Below, in pieces: positions 10,885 to 24,376 of a stretch of 64,000 bases of DNA. The DNA lies in NCBI GenBank assembly GCA_902604245.1, contig CACKXQ010000005.1, forward strand, positions 20,427-84,426, in the 5' to 3' direction. The position numbers were made by a program, and so were the translations under genes. Each line of letters starts with the position of its first letter. Within the stretch, counting starts at the first letter, position 1. The notes beneath the pieces were generated by a model. It ran no database searches. It saw only the letters and a program-made list of their open reading frames with translations, and was not told where the DNA came from. This stretch comes from an uncultured Pelagibacteraceae bacterium (GTDB taxonomy: Bacteria > Pseudomonadota > Alphaproteobacteria > Pelagibacterales > Pelagibacteraceae).

Positions 10885-10885
<1 letters not shown>
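10493..10885 (-). CDS. atpC: ATP synthase F1 epsilon subunit
   Basis: The 130-residue subunit has the N-terminal beta-sandwich of epsilon (SMEIVNPEKSFLSKNDVTEVVVPAFEGEIGI is its opening region, within residues 5-35), including the family-typical P-x-x-x-G-E-x-G-I-L-x-x-H run, and a two-helix C-terminal part rich in Lys/Glu. Epsilon sits on the central stalk and couples or inhibits rotation. It is the last gene of the atpHAGDC operon, 1 bp overlapping atpD, and its 3' end overlaps rppH. Confidence 0.93.
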
Positions 10886-13181
<2,296 letters not shown>

Positions 13182-13187
13182 TATTTT

Positions 13188-14723
13188 TTATGAGTTAAAA
13201 TCTTTCTTAAGTTGTAAAATAATTTCATTCAATTCTTTCTCTTTGTCATCTTCAAGTTTTCCTGAAACTGTGATTGACTCAATTATATCTGGCTTTTCAG
13301 CTTTGCATTTTTCAATAATTTTATTCTCAAAATTTGAAATATCCTTTTGTTCAATATCATCAAGATGTCCTCTAACTCCACAAAATACAGAAATGACTTG
13401 TTCTGCAACTGTCATTGGAGAATATTGATCTTGCTTTAAAAGTTCAGTTAATTTTGATCCTCTGTTAAGTAATTTCTGGGTAGATGCATCAAGATCTGAA
13501 CCAAATTGTGCAAACGCCGCCATTTCACGATACTGTGCAAGTTCTAATTTCATTGATCCTGAGACTTTTTTCATTGCTTTAGTTTGTGCAGATGATCCAA
13601 CTCTTGATACAGATAATCCGACATTTATCGCTGGTCTTATTCCTTGGTTAAAAAGCTCTGTTTCAAGAAATATTTGACCGTCAGTGATTGAAATAACATT
13701 TGTTGGTATGAATGCAGAAACATCTCCACCTTGAGTTTCGATGATTGGAAGAGCCGTTAATGATCCTCCACCGTGCTCATCACTTAATTTTGCAGCTCTT
13801 TCTAATAATCTACTATGTAAGTAAAATACATCTCCAGGATATGCTTCTCTTCCAGGGGGTCTTCTTAATAGAAGTGACATTTGTCTATACGCAACAGCTT
13901 GTTTTGATAAATCATCATATATAATCAAAGCATGCATCCCATTGTCTCTAAAATACTCACCCATAGTACATCCAGTGTATGGAGCTAAAAATTGCAAAGG
14001 CGCAGCATCTGATGCTGTTGCTGCTACTATTGTTGTATATTCCATAGCGCCAGCTTCTTCTAATGTTTTTTCAATTTGCCTTACTGTAGATCTCTTTTGG
14101 CCAACGGCTACATAAATACAATATAATTTTTTCTTCTCATCGCCTGACTCGTTAATTTTTTTCTGATTTATAATAGCATCAATAGCAACTGCTGTTTTGC
14201 CAGTTTGTCTATCACCAATAATTAATTCTCTTTGCCCTCTTCCAATTGGAACTAAACTATCAATTGACTTAAGACCAGTCTGCATTGGTTCACTAACAGA
14301 TTTACGTGGAATTATACCAGGAGCTTTAACCTCAACCCTACTTCTTTTTAAACTTTTATCTAACGCACCTTTTCCGTCAATTGGGTTTCCTAGACCATCA
14401 ACTACTCTACCGAGCAATTCTTTTCCAACTGGTGTATCAACAATTGCGCCAGTTCTTTTTACAGTATCACCTTCTTTAACTGCTTTATCATCACCAAAAA
14501 TTACTACACCCACATTTTCACTTTCCAGATTTAATGCCATTCCTTTGGAGCCATCAGAGAATTCTACCATTTCTCCAGCTTGAACATTATCTAATCCATA
14601 AATTCTTGCTATACCATCTCCTACTGATAAAACTTGACCAACTTCTGTAACCTCAGCTTTATCTCCAAACTTTTTAATTTGTTCTTTTAATATTTTAGTA
14701 ACTTCTGAAGGATTTATTTCCAT
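13188..14723 (-). CDS. atpA: ATP synthase F1 alpha subunit
   Basis: The 511-residue non-catalytic subunit has the usual N-terminal part ([13 protein letters not shown]), the P-loop [15 protein letters not shown] near residue 170, [11 protein letters not shown], the [46 protein letters not shown] region (residues 262-310) and [18 protein letters not shown] with the arginine finger. It binds nucleotide structurally and completes the catalytic sites on beta. It directly abuts atpH (no gap) and precedes atpG. Confidence 0.98.
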   Translation of the reverse strand: MEINPSEVTKILKEQIKKFGDKAEVTEVGQVLSVGDGIARIYGLDNVQAGEMVEFSDGSKGMALNLESENVGVVIFGDDKAVKEGDTVKRTGAIVDTPVGKELLGRVVDGLGNPIDGKGALDKSLKRSRVEVKAPGIIPRKSVSEPMQTGLKSIDSLVPIGRGQRELIIGDRQTGKTAVAIDAIINQKKINESGDEKKKLYCIYVAVGQKRSTVRQIEKTLEEAGAMEYTTIVAATASDAAPLQFLAPYTGCTMGEYFRDNGMHALIIYDDLSKQAVAYRQMSLLLRRPPGREAYPGDVFYLHSRLLERAAKLSDEHGGGSLTALPIIETQGGDVSAFIPTNVISITDGQIFLETELFNQGIRPAINVGLSVSRVGSSAQTKAMKKVSGSMKLELAQYREMAAFAQFGSDLDASTQKLLNRGSKLTELLKQDQYSPMTVAEQVISVFCGVRGHLDDIEQKDISNFENKIIEKCKAEKPDIIESITVSGKLEDDKEKELNEIILQLKKDFNS

Positions 14724-15281
14724 TTAAGCCTCTATCATTGTATTTTCGATTTGTTGTAATTTATTTTTAATAGAGGTATCTACCATAATACTACCAACTT
14801 GTATTACTAAACCTCCAATTAAACTCTTATCATATTTATAGTCTAATTTTATTTTCGCGTTAAAATTTTGAGACAATTCATTTTTTATTTTGTTTACTTG
14901 TTCTCCTGATAATTCTTTAGAAGAAATTAGTTCAGCTTTTACTTCTCCTCTTTTTTTTGAACAAGTATCAACAAAATCTTGAAGAATTGTTTTTACATAA
15001 AAAAATCTTCTTTTAGATATAAGAAAACCTAAGAATTTCGATAGTAAAGAATTTAATTTATAATTATTAGCAATCATATTGATTACATCCTGAAGTTCAT
15101 TTACAGAGTTAGTTGGATCTTTAATTAATGAACTAAAATCTTTGCTATCATCTATTAATTTTAATAAAGATATTGATTGTTCTTCAACTTCATCTACTGA
15201 ATTTTTTTCTTTAGCTAGCTCATAAAGTGCTAAGGAATATCTACCTGCTGTGGTAACTGAAAAACTGTTATTTTTGCTCAA
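14724..15281 (-). CDS. atpH: ATP synthase F1 delta subunit
   Basis: The 185-residue subunit links F1 to the peripheral stalk. It reads VTTAGRYSLALYELAKEKNSV near the start, with the family R-Y-x-x-A-L motif, and ends KYDKSLIGGLVIQVGSIMVDTSIKNKL within residues 153-179, the delta/OSCP signature. The start is TTG at 15281, since no ATG precedes the conserved sequence; AGAGA stands about 6 nt upstream as a weak ribosome site. It is the first gene of the operon. F0 genes are not next to it, as is normal in alphaproteobacteria. Confidence 0.93.
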   Translation of the reverse strand: MSKNNSFSVTTAGRYSLALYELAKEKNSVDEVEEQSISLLKLIDDSKDFSSLIKDPTNSVNELQDVINMIANNYKLNSLLSKFLGFLISKRRFFYVKTILQDFVDTCSKKRGEVKAELISSKELSGEQVNKIKNELSQNFNAKIKLDYKYDKSLIGGLVIQVGSIMVDTSIKNKLQQIENTMIEA

Positions 15282-15380
15282 TTTTGTCTCTTTATTTTAG
15301 AAGATTTTCTGGATTAAGTAGCATATGCATTTGATGTCTTCAAGCATCAGATTAACAATTTAATATCTATTTTGTCTCTT
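15281..15380 (-). repeat. 12-bp direct repeat bounding the priA-atpH spacer
   Basis: ATTTTGTCTCTT occurs at 15281-15292 and again at 15369-15380 on the plus strand. One copy contains the atpH ribosome site and first base of its TTG start; the other overlaps the priA stop codon. Between them lies a small hairpin, TGATG/CATCA, near 15332-15349. The rest of the spacer holds only the candidate promoter. Confidence 0.5.
15315..15343 (-). promoter_or_regulatory. Candidate promoter for the atp operon
   Basis: On the minus strand TTGAAG (15343-15338) and TACTTA (15320-15315) are 17 bp apart within the 97-bp gap between priA and atpH. Initiation near 15308 would give a leader of about 27 nt. The -10 match is weak, so read-through from priA is an alternative. 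Confidence 0.3.
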
Positions 15381-17334
15381 AATTGAAGGTTATTGGATCC
15401 ACATCAACTGTCAGTTTTATTTCACTAGGTAATTTGTACTTATTCAATATTTCAGCCAGCTTATTTTGTATTTTCGACCCCTTTTTGGACCTTATTAGGA
15501 GCCTTTGGCGATATTTTCCTTTAACTCTATAAATAGGTGCATTCACAGGTCCTAAAACTTTATCATCAAGAGAACTTAGGAGTACTTGTTTTAAATTTTG
15601 AGACTCTTCATCTAAATTATTCTCTTTCGAGGATGTAAGTATTAATGAAATAAATCTTTCAAATGGTGGAAGATTATTTTTCTCTCTTAATTTCAATTCA
15701 TTATCTAAAAAAATAAATGGGTCATGGTGAGTAATTTGATTTATTATATTTCGATTAATACCAAAAGTTTGAAAATATACTTTAGCAGGTTTACCAGTCC
15801 TTCCTGCTCTTCCTGATAACTGGTGGTAAAGTTGAAGATTTTTTTCAGCTGTTCTAAGATCGTGTCCATTAGATGTTAAATCAATATCTAGAACAACAAT
15901 GCAATTTAAATTTGGAAAATGAAAACCTTTTGAAATTAATTGTGTCCCAATTAAAATATCAACTTCACCATTTATTATACTTTCAAGTTGATCTTTAGAC
16001 GATTTTTTGTTCATGGTATCGCTTGAAAAAATAGATATTTTTTTGTCAGGAAATAATATCTTTACTTCCTCCGCTATTCTTTCAACACCTGGACCACTAA
16101 AAACAAAATCACAAGTGTTTCCTTTACTACAATTTCTATTTAATTTACTTTTGAAACCACAATAATGACAAAGTAAAATATTTTTACCTTTATGATATAC
16201 TAAATTTATAGAACAGTTTGGGCAGGAGTATACTTTTACACAATTTTTGCATAGAGCATAAGGTGCAAAACCTCTTCTATTCATAAAAAATAAAACTTGA
16301 TCATTTTTTTTTAAATGATCTTTAACCTTTTTCAAAGTTTCAGTGGCAATCCATGATTGTTTATTTAATCTGCTATTGTTTAAATCAATTATTTCAAATG
16401 AAGGGAGATTTGCGTCTTTATATCTTTTAATTAATCTCGAGATAGAATACTTATTTTTTTTAACATTTGCATATGTTTCTATTGAAGGAACTGAAGTTAC
16501 AAGGTTAATGGGAATATTTTCAAAGTTAGCTCTAGCTATTGCCATATCCCTTGCATTATAAATAACACCTTCATCTTGCTTAAATGATTGATCATGTTCT
16601 TCATCAATTACTATTAGTCCTATTTTTTTAAATGGCAAAAAAAGAGACGATCTTGCCCCTATAACTACCTTTATTAATCCTGATGCGATACCACTCCAAA
16701 TAATTTTCTTTCTTTTTGGTGTTACTCCCGAATGCCAAATTGCGGCTTTAAAACCAAAAAATTCCTCAAATTTTTTCTCAAATTCTGATGTAAGTCCTAT
16801 TTCTGGAAGTAAAATTATTGCCTGATACCCTTTTTTTAAAATTTCCTCTATTTGCTTGAAATATACAATTGTTTTTCCAGATCCAGTTGTTCCTTGAAGC
16901 AAATGTACTCTAAATTCTCCATTTTTTTTTAACATTTCTCTAAAGACTTTATTTTGATCTTCAGAAAGTTTAAAATTTTGCCTAGTTTTTTTATTATTAA
17001 ATATTAGATATTCTTTATCATCAAATTTTGTTATTGCATCACCACCAAGTAAATGAAGTTTTAAACACATGCCAATCGGTACCAAATTATAATTGGAGAA
17101 CCAATTCAAAAAATTTATTGTTTCAATTTTTAAAGGATTTATTTGGATAACAGATTTAATTTTTTTAAGTTTAAATTTTTTTTGAATTTTCTTTTCAAAT
17201 AAGTTCCAAACAACACCTGTTAAATCCTTTTTTCCAAATGGTACCTTCACATAGGTTCCTGGACTTAATTTTTTATCAAATTCGTACGTAAAAGGGTGAT
17301 TGAAAATATTTGGTAATAAAACTGGAATTTGCAT
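15379..17334 (-). CDS. priA: Primosomal helicase PriA
   Basis: PriA reloads the replisome at stalled forks with 3'-5' helicase activity. The 651-residue protein has the N-terminal fork-binding domain (MQIPVLLPNIF..., residues 1-100), Walker A GTTGSGKT near residue 150, the DEEH box (VIDEEHDQSF), and zinc-binding cysteines CKNCVKVYSCPNC and CHYCG. It also has helicase motifs SKGFHFPNL and QLSGRAGRTGKPAKV. Length is slightly below the usual 700-730 but all motifs are present. It follows the TPR-sulfotransferase gene directly (17335), so translation of the two may be coupled. Confidence 0.95.
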   Translation of the reverse strand: MQIPVLLPNIFNHPFTYEFDKKLSPGTYVKVPFGKKDLTGVVWNLFEKKIQKKFKLKKIKSVIQINPLKIETINFLNWFSNYNLVPIGMCLKLHLLGGDAITKFDDKEYLIFNNKKTRQNFKLSEDQNKVFREMLKKNGEFRVHLLQGTTGSGKTIVYFKQIEEILKKGYQAIILLPEIGLTSEFEKKFEEFFGFKAAIWHSGVTPKRKKIIWSGIASGLIKVVIGARSSLFLPFKKIGLIVIDEEHDQSFKQDEGVIYNARDMAIARANFENIPINLVTSVPSIETYANVKKNKYSISRLIKRYKDANLPSFEIIDLNNSRLNKQSWIATETLKKVKDHLKKNDQVLFFMNRRGFAPYALCKNCVKVYSCPNCSINLVYHKGKNILLCHYCGFKSKLNRNCSKGNTCDFVFSGPGVERIAEEVKILFPDKKISIFSSDTMNKKSSKDQLESIINGEVDILIGTQLISKGFHFPNLNCIVVLDIDLTSNGHDLRTAEKNLQLYHQLSGRAGRTGKPAKVYFQTFGINRNIINQITHHDPFIFLDNELKLREKNNLPPFERFISLILTSSKENNLDEESQNLKQVLLSSLDDKVLGPVNAPIYRVKGKYRQRLLIRSKKGSKIQNKLAEILNKYKLPSEIKLTVDVDPITFN

Positions 17335-18702
17335 TTATTTCAACCAAGGATACTTATCTTGGTAATCCTTAAATAGATTATAATATTTCGAATACTTATC
17401 AGTATTATAGCTAGTAATCTTATTCCTAATTTGAATATTGCTCGTCGTTCTAATATCTAGATCATCTCTCTTATAAAATTCGAGAACACTAGCATCCCAT
17501 TTTAAACCACAAAAATTAAATATTTCTTTAGAAATTTTTTCTTTATTTTGTGTAAGATTTTCAAGAGATACATCATGTATAATATTTGGATATTTTTTTT
17601 TAAAATATTTTATTATTTTTTTGTAATTATCAACATAAGTAATAATGTTTTGTATACTATGTGTCCAAGATAAGTCAGGTAGTAATGATTGATAAATTCC
17701 TATAATGGAATCCTTAAGATTTCTATGACAATGTAAAAATTTAGCTTTAGGAAATATACTCAGTATAAAATCGATATTAAAAAAATTCTCTAAAGATTTA
17801 TCTACAAAATAATTTACATCTTTTTCAATCAAAGAAAATTGGGAATATTTCTTATTCACAAAATTTTTAAATTCATTGACCTTAAAATTAAATATTTCTC
17901 GCTTTTCATTATTTAATAATATTTTAGAAGAAAGTTGATTTATTACACCCATATTAATGAAAGCAGACTCTCCAAACGATGGAATATTGTTTTCTGAAGA
18001 AGTTATAATTGCTTCAACTAGTGTTGATCCTGATCTTGGTAAGCCTATAATAAATATTGGTGAAATATCATTAAATAAATGATCTTTTTCTCCATTTTCT
18101 ATAAAATTTGACTGATTGTAATGTTCTAAAATTATTTTTGAATAATACTTTTGTGATTGAAGGTTATAGTTTTTTTTAAAGTCAAAACAAAGGCTGTGTG
18201 AATTATTTAAAAAAGCTAACTCTTTTTCTATGTTTCTCTCTTTCTTTTCTTTTTTAGATAGTAAGAATTCGGATAAAAACTTTTCTAAAATGTTTGCGTT
18301 TGGATTATCATTAATTTGTTTAATAATTTCAAAATGACTTGCATTAAGAAAATTTGGTTTCAATGTGAAAATTCCATAATAGGCTCTAATATCTCTTATA
18401 TTTATATCTAGAACTTTAAGATAAGTTGATAATGATTTTTCTATATCACCAGTAGACTGCTCTAAATATGCAATTTTTAAATAAGTATTTAAAGATTTAG
18501 AATCTATTTTTTTGCATTTATCAAAAAATTTTAGACTCTTTTTTATATTCTTTAATTCAAAATTAATTATTGCAAGATTATAATTAATTTCGAAGTTATT
18601 ATTATTTTTATTCAAATCTAGAAAAATTTTTTCTGCATCTTTAAAATTTTTTTGTGAAAGAAATTTTTTACCTAAATCTAAACTCATACTTAAATATATC
18701 AC
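17335..18702 (-). CDS. TPR-repeat sulfotransferase-like protein
   Basis: The 455-residue protein joins two parts. Residues 1 to about 120 are TPR-like helical repeats (GKKFLSQKNFKDAEKIFLDL; YNLAIINFELKNIKKSLKFF; LKIAYLEQSTGDIEKSLSTY). From about residue 215 comes a sulfotransferase domain with the PAPS-binding loop PIFIIGLPRSGSTLVEAI, a VDKSLENFFNIDFI segment and FLHCHRNLKDSIIGIYQS with the 3'-phosphate-binding motif. Such proteins transfer sulfate from PAPS to an unknown acceptor, possibly protein tyrosine or surface glycan. No signal peptide is seen. The acceptor and biological role are unknown, and it has no evident link to its neighbours priA and lpdA. Confidence 0.8.
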   Translation of the reverse strand: MIYLSMSLDLGKKFLSQKNFKDAEKIFLDLNKNNNNFEINYNLAIINFELKNIKKSLKFFDKCKKIDSKSLNTYLKIAYLEQSTGDIEKSLSTYLKVLDINIRDIRAYYGIFTLKPNFLNASHFEIIKQINDNPNANILEKFLSEFLLSKKEKKERNIEKELAFLNNSHSLCFDFKKNYNLQSQKYYSKIILEHYNQSNFIENGEKDHLFNDISPIFIIGLPRSGSTLVEAIITSSENNIPSFGESAFINMGVINQLSSKILLNNEKREIFNFKVNEFKNFVNKKYSQFSLIEKDVNYFVDKSLENFFNIDFILSIFPKAKFLHCHRNLKDSIIGIYQSLLPDLSWTHSIQNIITYVDNYKKIIKYFKKKYPNIIHDVSLENLTQNKEKISKEIFNFCGLKWDASVLEFYKRDDLDIRTTSNIQIRNKITSYNTDKYSKYYNLFKDYQDKYPWLK

Positions 18703-18745
18703 TACTATACAATTAATATAATGAAAGATATGATTTTAAATAAAA

Positions 18746-20140
18746 CTAAGAGTGTATTTGTCTTTTATCAACTGATAGAGCTGCTTCTTTAATTGCTTCC
18801 GAGAAAGTAGGATGTGCATGACAAGTTCTTGCTATATCCTCTGAACTTGCTCCAAATTCCATAGCTACTGACATCTCAGCAATCATTTCACCAGCATGTG
18901 GACCAATTATGTGCACTCCTAAAACTCTATCTGTTTTACTTTCAGCTAATATTTTTACGAATCCCTCTGGCTCATTTATTGCTTTAGCCCTTGAGTTTGC
19001 CATAAAAGGGAATTTACCAACTTTAAAGTTTATTTTTTTTTCTTTTAATTCCTCCTCATTTTTACCAACATAGGCTACCTCTGGTGAAGTATAAATTACA
19101 CCTGGTATGATATCATAATTCACATGACCTGACTGTCCAGCAATTAGCTCTGCTACAGCTATTCCTTCCTCTTCAGCTTTATGAGCCAACATAGGTCCAT
19201 CTATAACATCTCCTATTGCGTAAACATTTTTTACATTGGTTTCAAAATTTTTATTAACTTTTATTTTTCCTTTTTTATCAAGATTTACTCCAATTTTTTC
19301 TAAATTTAATTTATCAGTGTAGGGTTTTCTTCCAACAGAAATCAAAACTACGTCGGCTTCAATATTATTTTTTGAATCTTTATTTGTCGTTTCTATAACT
19401 ACTCCTTTGTCATTTTTAGTAATTTTTTCAACTTTAGTATTTAATTCAAAATTAATATTCTGTTTTTTTAAAATTTTCATAAATTCATTTGAAATTTCTT
19501 TATCGAGTCCTGGAGTGATGTGATCTAAATATTCTATAACGTGAACCTCAGTTCCTAATCTTGACCAAACAGAACCCATCTCCAATCCAATATACCCACC
19601 CCCAACAACAACCATTTTTTTTGGAAGCTTAGAAATATTAAGAGCTCCTGTTGATGAAAGAATTTTTTTTTCATCAAAATCTATTCCTGGAAGAGATAAA
19701 GGTTCTGATCCTGTGCTTATTATAGTTTTATCAGTTTTTATTTTTATTTCTGATTTATCATTTTTGACTAATATTTCATTTTTTTCATTAAAAGATCCCA
19801 CCCCTTTAATGTAAGTAACTTTGTTTTTTTTAAATAAAAACTCCACTCCTTTTGTAAGTGTTGCAACAGAGCTTTCTTTATTGCTCATCATTTTTTCCAG
19901 ATTTAGCTTAATTTCACCAGTTTCAATGCCAATATCAGAGAAATTTTTAGCTTTATGAAAACTTTCAGACATATTTAATAAGCTTTTAGAAGGAATACAT
20001 CCTATATTAAGACAAGTGCCTCCTAGAGATCCTCTGGACTCTACACATGCAGTTTTTAATCCTAATTGTGATAATCTAATTGCACATACATATCCTGCAG
20101 GTCCTCCTCCAATTACAGTAACATCAAATTTTTCAGCCAT
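18746..20140 (-). CDS. lpdA: Dihydrolipoyl dehydrogenase (E3 of 2-oxoglutarate dehydrogenase)
   Basis: E3 reoxidises dihydrolipoamide on E2 with FAD and NAD. The 464-residue protein has the FAD-binding GGGPAGYVCA, the redox disulfide GGTCLNIGCIPSK (Cys43, Cys48), the NAD-binding GGGYIGLEMGSVWSRLG, YAIGDVIDGPMLAHKAEEEG and the dimer-interface active-site HAHPTFSEA. It directly follows sucB (1-bp overlap), so it most likely serves the 2-oxoglutarate complex, perhaps shared with pyruvate or glycine systems. A 43-bp gap of plain AT-rich DNA separates it from the sulfotransferase gene. Confidence 0.96.
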   Translation of the reverse strand: MAEKFDVTVIGGGPAGYVCAIRLSQLGLKTACVESRGSLGGTCLNIGCIPSKSLLNMSESFHKAKNFSDIGIETGEIKLNLEKMMSNKESSVATLTKGVEFLFKKNKVTYIKGVGSFNEKNEILVKNDKSEIKIKTDKTIISTGSEPLSLPGIDFDEKKILSSTGALNISKLPKKMVVVGGGYIGLEMGSVWSRLGTEVHVIEYLDHITPGLDKEISNEFMKILKKQNINFELNTKVEKITKNDKGVVIETTNKDSKNNIEADVVLISVGRKPYTDKLNLEKIGVNLDKKGKIKVNKNFETNVKNVYAIGDVIDGPMLAHKAEEEGIAVAELIAGQSGHVNYDIIPGVIYTSPEVAYVGKNEEELKEKKINFKVGKFPFMANSRAKAINEPEGFVKILAESKTDRVLGVHIIGPHAGEMIAEMSVAMEFGASSEDIARTCHAHPTFSEAIKEAALSVDKRQIHS

Positions 20141-21462
20141 TAGATATTTAAAAATAATCTTCTAGGGTCTTCTAAATTTTCTTTAACAGTTTTTAAGAAC
20201 GACACGGATTCCTTTCCATCAATAATTCTATGATCATATGACAAGGCCAAGTACATTATTGGTTTTATTTTTATCTCACCATTATCATTTGCTGGCCTTT
20301 CAACAATATTATGCATACCTAATACACCTGATTGAGGAGGGTTTAATATTGGTGTTGAAAGCATTGAACCATATACACCTCCATTGCTAATTGTAAATGT
20401 ACCTCCTTGTAAGTCCTCAATTGTTAAACTACCTGTGTTTGCTTTTTCAGATAATTTTTTTATTTCCTTTTCTATTTCAGCAAATGACATCTCATCTGCA
20501 TTTCTAAGCACTGGAACTACTAAACCTTTTTCTGTTCCAACAGCGAAACTAATATTATAATAATTCTTATAAATTATGTCTTGATCTTCAATCTCAGCAT
20601 TAATTGCTGGAAATAATTTTAGTCCAACGATACAAGCTTTAACAAAAAATGACATTAGACCTAGTTTTATTCCATATCTGCTTTTGAAATCTTCTTGGTT
20701 ATCTTTTCTCATTGACATAATCCCAGACATATCTACCTCGTTAAAAGTAGTTAACATTGCTGCATTTTCTTGAGCTTGTTTTAATCTTTTTGCAATCGTT
20801 TGTCTTAAACGAGTCATTTTAATTCTTTCTTCTTCACCGTATTGAATTCTTCTCTGGTTGGGTTGTGGGTTAGCTCCCATCATTGTAATTAGATCACCTT
20901 TTAAAATTCTTCCTGCTTTGCCTGTTCCTTTTACATTATCTAAGTTGATATTTTTTTCTGCAACCATTTTTCTAACTGCAGGTGAAAGAATAATTGGTTG
21001 TTGTGGGGTTTCCTCTGTTTCTACTTCCTCAGTTAAAAGTAAAGGCTCTTCTTCTAATAGCACCATTGAATTATCTTCAGTTAATACTAATGGTTCTTCT
21101 AACTTAGTTTGAGGTTTTTTTTCTATATCTAAATTAATTACATTGCTTTTCTGATCTCTAAATTCTTTCTCCTCATTATCCTCAGGTTGTTTTTTGCTTT
21201 TGGGTTCATTATTAATATCAACATTCCCTTCAGAAATTGAACCTAATACAGCTCCAACTTCAACTGTATCCCCATCTTTAAAACTAATTTCTGATAATGT
21301 CCCACTAATAGGGGACGGAACTTCTAAATTTACTTTATCAGTTTCCAGTTCAACTATTGCTTCATCCGCCTCAACTGTTTCACCTTCTTTTTTCAACCAT
21401 TTAGAAACTGTTGCCTCTGTAATACTTTCACCTAAAGTAGGTACTAAAATTTTTTCACTCAT
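20140..21462 (-). CDS. sucB: 2-oxoglutarate dehydrogenase E2, dihydrolipoyl succinyltransferase
   Basis: The 440-residue E2 has one lipoyl domain (residues 1-78) with the lipoylated Lys43 in [11 protein letters not shown] and a long Glu/Pro-rich linker. A peripheral-subunit-binding domain follows ([32 protein letters not shown], residues 170-201). The catalytic core ends with [17 protein letters not shown], containing the active His and Asp. It passes the succinyl group from E1 to CoA. It overlaps sucA by 4 bp and lpdA by 1 bp, giving a sucA-sucB-lpd unit. The linker is rather long and repetitive ([22 protein letters not shown]) but otherwise normal. Confidence 0.96.
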   Translation of the reverse strand: MSEKILVPTLGESITEATVSKWLKKEGETVEADEAIVELETDKVNLEVPSPISGTLSEISFKDGDTVEVGAVLGSISEGNVDINNEPKSKKQPEDNEEKEFRDQKSNVINLDIEKKPQTKLEEPLVLTEDNSMVLLEEEPLLLTEEVETEETPQQPIILSPAVRKMVAEKNINLDNVKGTGKAGRILKGDLITMMGANPQPNQRRIQYGEEERIKMTRLRQTIAKRLKQAQENAAMLTTFNEVDMSGIMSMRKDNQEDFKSRYGIKLGLMSFFVKACIVGLKLFPAINAEIEDQDIIYKNYYNISFAVGTEKGLVVPVLRNADEMSFAEIEKEIKKLSEKANTGSLTIEDLQGGTFTISNGGVYGSMLSTPILNPPQSGVLGMHNIVERPANDNGEIKIKPIMYLALSYDHRIIDGKESVSFLKTVKENLEDPRRLFLNI

Positions 21463-24341
21463 TGATTAAATACTTCATTTATAATTTGTTGTTGCTCAAG
21501 TTGATGCCTTTTAGCATATCCAGTGGCTGGTGATGCATCAGGACTTCTTCCAATATAAGAAACTTTGTTATTTTTAGCTTTAATGGTATCCAATGTCCAT
21601 TGTATATAATCTCTCACTGAAAACCATGCGCCCATATTTTTTGGCTCTTCCTGACACCAATAAAAATTAGCATTTTTAGCATATGGTTTAAGTTCTTTTA
21701 CTAAGCTCTTTGCTGGAAAAGGATAAAGTTGCTCTATTCTAAACATAACCACATTATCTCTTTTTAACTTTTCTCTAGCATTTAAAAGATCGAAGTATAC
21801 CTTTCCTGAACAAATTATAACTTTTTTTATTTCACTAGATTTTTTTAATTTAATAAAATTTTTAGATTGATCACTTAATGCATGATCCCACATTATTCTA
21901 TGAAACGATGTTTGCTTACCGAAATCATCGATGTTTGACACACAAAATTTGTTTCTTAACAAAGATTTAGGTGTCATGATTACAAGTGGTTTTCTAAAAT
22001 CACGGTGTATTTGTCTACGTAAAGCATGAAAATAATTTGCTGGGGTTGTACAATTCATAACTTGGAGATTATCATTTGCGCACAATTGTAAAAATCTTTC
22101 AAGTCTAGCTGATGAATGTTCTGGCCCTTGACCTTCATATCCATGAGGTAATAACATTACTAAACCTGATGCTCTTTGCCATTTTCTTTCACCAGATGCA
22201 ATAAATTGATCAATTATAACTTGCGCACCATTAGCAAAATCACCAAATTGGGCTTCCCAAAGAGTAAGAGTATTTGGTTCTACTAAACTATACCCATATT
22301 CAAATCCTAAAACCGCAAGTTCTGACAAAAAACTATCAACAATTTCAAATTTTTTTTGATGTTTTGAAATGTTATTCAATGGAATATATCTAGAGTTATT
22401 GGTTTGGTCTCTTAAAACTGAATGTCTCTGACTGAATGTTCCTCTTCCAGAATCTTGTCCTACAAATCGAACTGGAAAACCCTCATCTAATAATGAACCA
22501 AAAGCTAATGACTCAGCAGTAGACCAGTCAATATTTAAACCATCGTCGACTGATTTTTTTCTATTTTGCAAGATTTTGCTAATAGTTTTGTGAATACTTA
22601 TTTCAGATGGAACAATATTTATTTTATCTGAAATATTTTTAAGTATTTTTTCATCTGCTCCAGTAATTCCTCTTTTATCTTTCCCTTTTTTAGGTTTATA
22701 GCTAGACCATGCTCCTTCAAACCATTCAATTTTTGGATTATAATCTTTAGCTGTTTTAAATTGATCATCTAAAAGATCTTTAAATTTTTTAATTTGATCA
22801 TTTAAACCTTCTTTAGATATTAAGTTTTCATTAACAAGCTTAGATCCATATATATTTGCTGTTGATTGATGTGATCTAATTTTTTTATACATCAATGGTT
22901 GGGTGAATGATGGCTCATCTCCCTCATTATGTCCAAATCGTCTATAACAAACTAAGTCAATTACTACATCTCTATTGAACTTTAATCTAAATTCAGTTGC
23001 AATTCTTGAGGCATAAACAACAGCTTCCGGGTCATCTCCATTGACATGGATGATAGGTGCATCAACCATTTTAGCAATATCTGATGGGTGAGGGGAAGAT
23101 CTTGCAAACCTAGGGCTTGTGGTAAATCCTATTTGATTATTCACTATTATATGAATAGTTCCACCTGTATTGTGTCCTGGTAAACCTGACATTGCAAAAC
23201 ATTCGGCAACAATACCTTGTCCAGCAAAAGCAGCATCACCATGAATTAAAATCGGAATTACTTTATTTCTCTCAGTATCTTTATGAAAAAATTGTTTTGC
23301 TCTAGTCTGACCCAATACTACTGGATTAACTGCCTCCAAGTGCGAAGGATTGTCTGTTAAACTTACATGAACAGAATTTCCATCAAATTCTCTATCAGAT
23401 GAGGCTCCCAAATGATATTTTACATCACCAGCACTATCTTCATCGGTATTATTTAATTCACCAGCAAATTCATTAAATATTCTTTTATAAGATTTTTGTA
23501 AAACGTTAGCTAAAACATTTAGTCTTCCTCTGTGAGACATTCCAATTTTAACCTCTTTAATCTTAGATTGACCACCAATTTTTATAATTTGTTCTAAACC
23601 TGGAATTAAACTTTCACCACCATCTAAACCAAATCTTTTAGAACCAACATATTTAGTATGCAAAAATTTCTCAAATCCTTCGGCTTGGATTAATTTGTTT
23701 AAAATTGCACTTTTACCATTTTCAGTAAATTTTAATGCATTGTCATCTTTTTCTACTCTATCCCTAAACCATTTTCTTTCAGTTGGATTGGATATGTGCA
23801 TATATTCATAACCAATTGACCTACAATAAATTTTTCTAAGAATAGTTAAAATTTCTCTTATGTTAGAATACTCCTTATTTAAAACACCATCTAAGTAAAT
23901 TTGCTTATCGTAATCTTCTTTATTAAAACCATAATTTTCTGGGTGTAATTCATCTAAATATTCACTTTCTCTAATTTCAAGTGGATCTAGTTTAGAGAGT
24001 AGATGGCCTCTTTGTCTATAAGATCTAATGAGTGAAACAGCTCTTATTGAATTACTATTGCCATCTATTACATCAGTTTGATTAACTTGTAGACTGGATT
24101 CTTCTTTTTTAAATTCTATATTTTCTTTTATTTTTACTTTTTTTGGACTCCATGAGGGACCCTTTATTTCTCTAACAATAGAGTCTAAATCTTCACTTAT
24201 ATCGAGAAAATACTCTTTCCAACCTTCTGGCAAACTAGGATCTTTATTTATAAACTTTACATACATTTGCTCAATAAATGCATTATTTGATTTATTTAAA
24301 AATGAAGTTTTTTTGTACTCAAGATTTTTGGAAGCTGACAT
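21459..24341 (-). CDS. sucA: 2-oxoglutarate dehydrogenase E1
   Basis: The 960-residue thiamine-diphosphate enzyme decarboxylates 2-oxoglutarate. It starts with the E2-binding segment ([24 protein letters not shown] within residues 18-42), then [15 protein letters not shown] near residue 273, the ThDP/Mg site [23 protein letters not shown], and [19 protein letters not shown]. The transketolase C-terminal half includes [16 protein letters not shown] and [20 protein letters not shown]. All expected motifs are intact. A 35-bp gap separates it from sucD upstream. Confidence 0.97.
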   Translation of the reverse strand: MSASKNLEYKKTSFLNKSNNAFIEQMYVKFINKDPSLPEGWKEYFLDISEDLDSIVREIKGPSWSPKKVKIKENIEFKKEESSLQVNQTDVIDGNSNSIRAVSLIRSYRQRGHLLSKLDPLEIRESEYLDELHPENYGFNKEDYDKQIYLDGVLNKEYSNIREILTILRKIYCRSIGYEYMHISNPTERKWFRDRVEKDDNALKFTENGKSAILNKLIQAEGFEKFLHTKYVGSKRFGLDGGESLIPGLEQIIKIGGQSKIKEVKIGMSHRGRLNVLANVLQKSYKRIFNEFAGELNNTDEDSAGDVKYHLGASSDREFDGNSVHVSLTDNPSHLEAVNPVVLGQTRAKQFFHKDTERNKVIPILIHGDAAFAGQGIVAECFAMSGLPGHNTGGTIHIIVNNQIGFTTSPRFARSSPHPSDIAKMVDAPIIHVNGDDPEAVVYASRIATEFRLKFNRDVVIDLVCYRRFGHNEGDEPSFTQPLMYKKIRSHQSTANIYGSKLVNENLISKEGLNDQIKKFKDLLDDQFKTAKDYNPKIEWFEGAWSSYKPKKGKDKRGITGADEKILKNISDKINIVPSEISIHKTISKILQNRKKSVDDGLNIDWSTAESLAFGSLLDEGFPVRFVGQDSGRGTFSQRHSVLRDQTNNSRYIPLNNISKHQKKFEIVDSFLSELAVLGFEYGYSLVEPNTLTLWEAQFGDFANGAQVIIDQFIASGERKWQRASGLVMLLPHGYEGQGPEHSSARLERFLQLCANDNLQVMNCTTPANYFHALRRQIHRDFRKPLVIMTPKSLLRNKFCVSNIDDFGKQTSFHRIMWDHALSDQSKNFIKLKKSSEIKKVIICSGKVYFDLLNAREKLKRDNVVMFRIEQLYPFPAKSLVKELKPYAKNANFYWCQEEPKNMGAWFSVRDYIQWTLDTIKAKNNKVSYIGRSPDASPATGYAKRHQLEQQQIINEVFNQ

Positions 24342-24376
24342 ATTAATTATTTAAATATTATACAAACAAAATGTTA

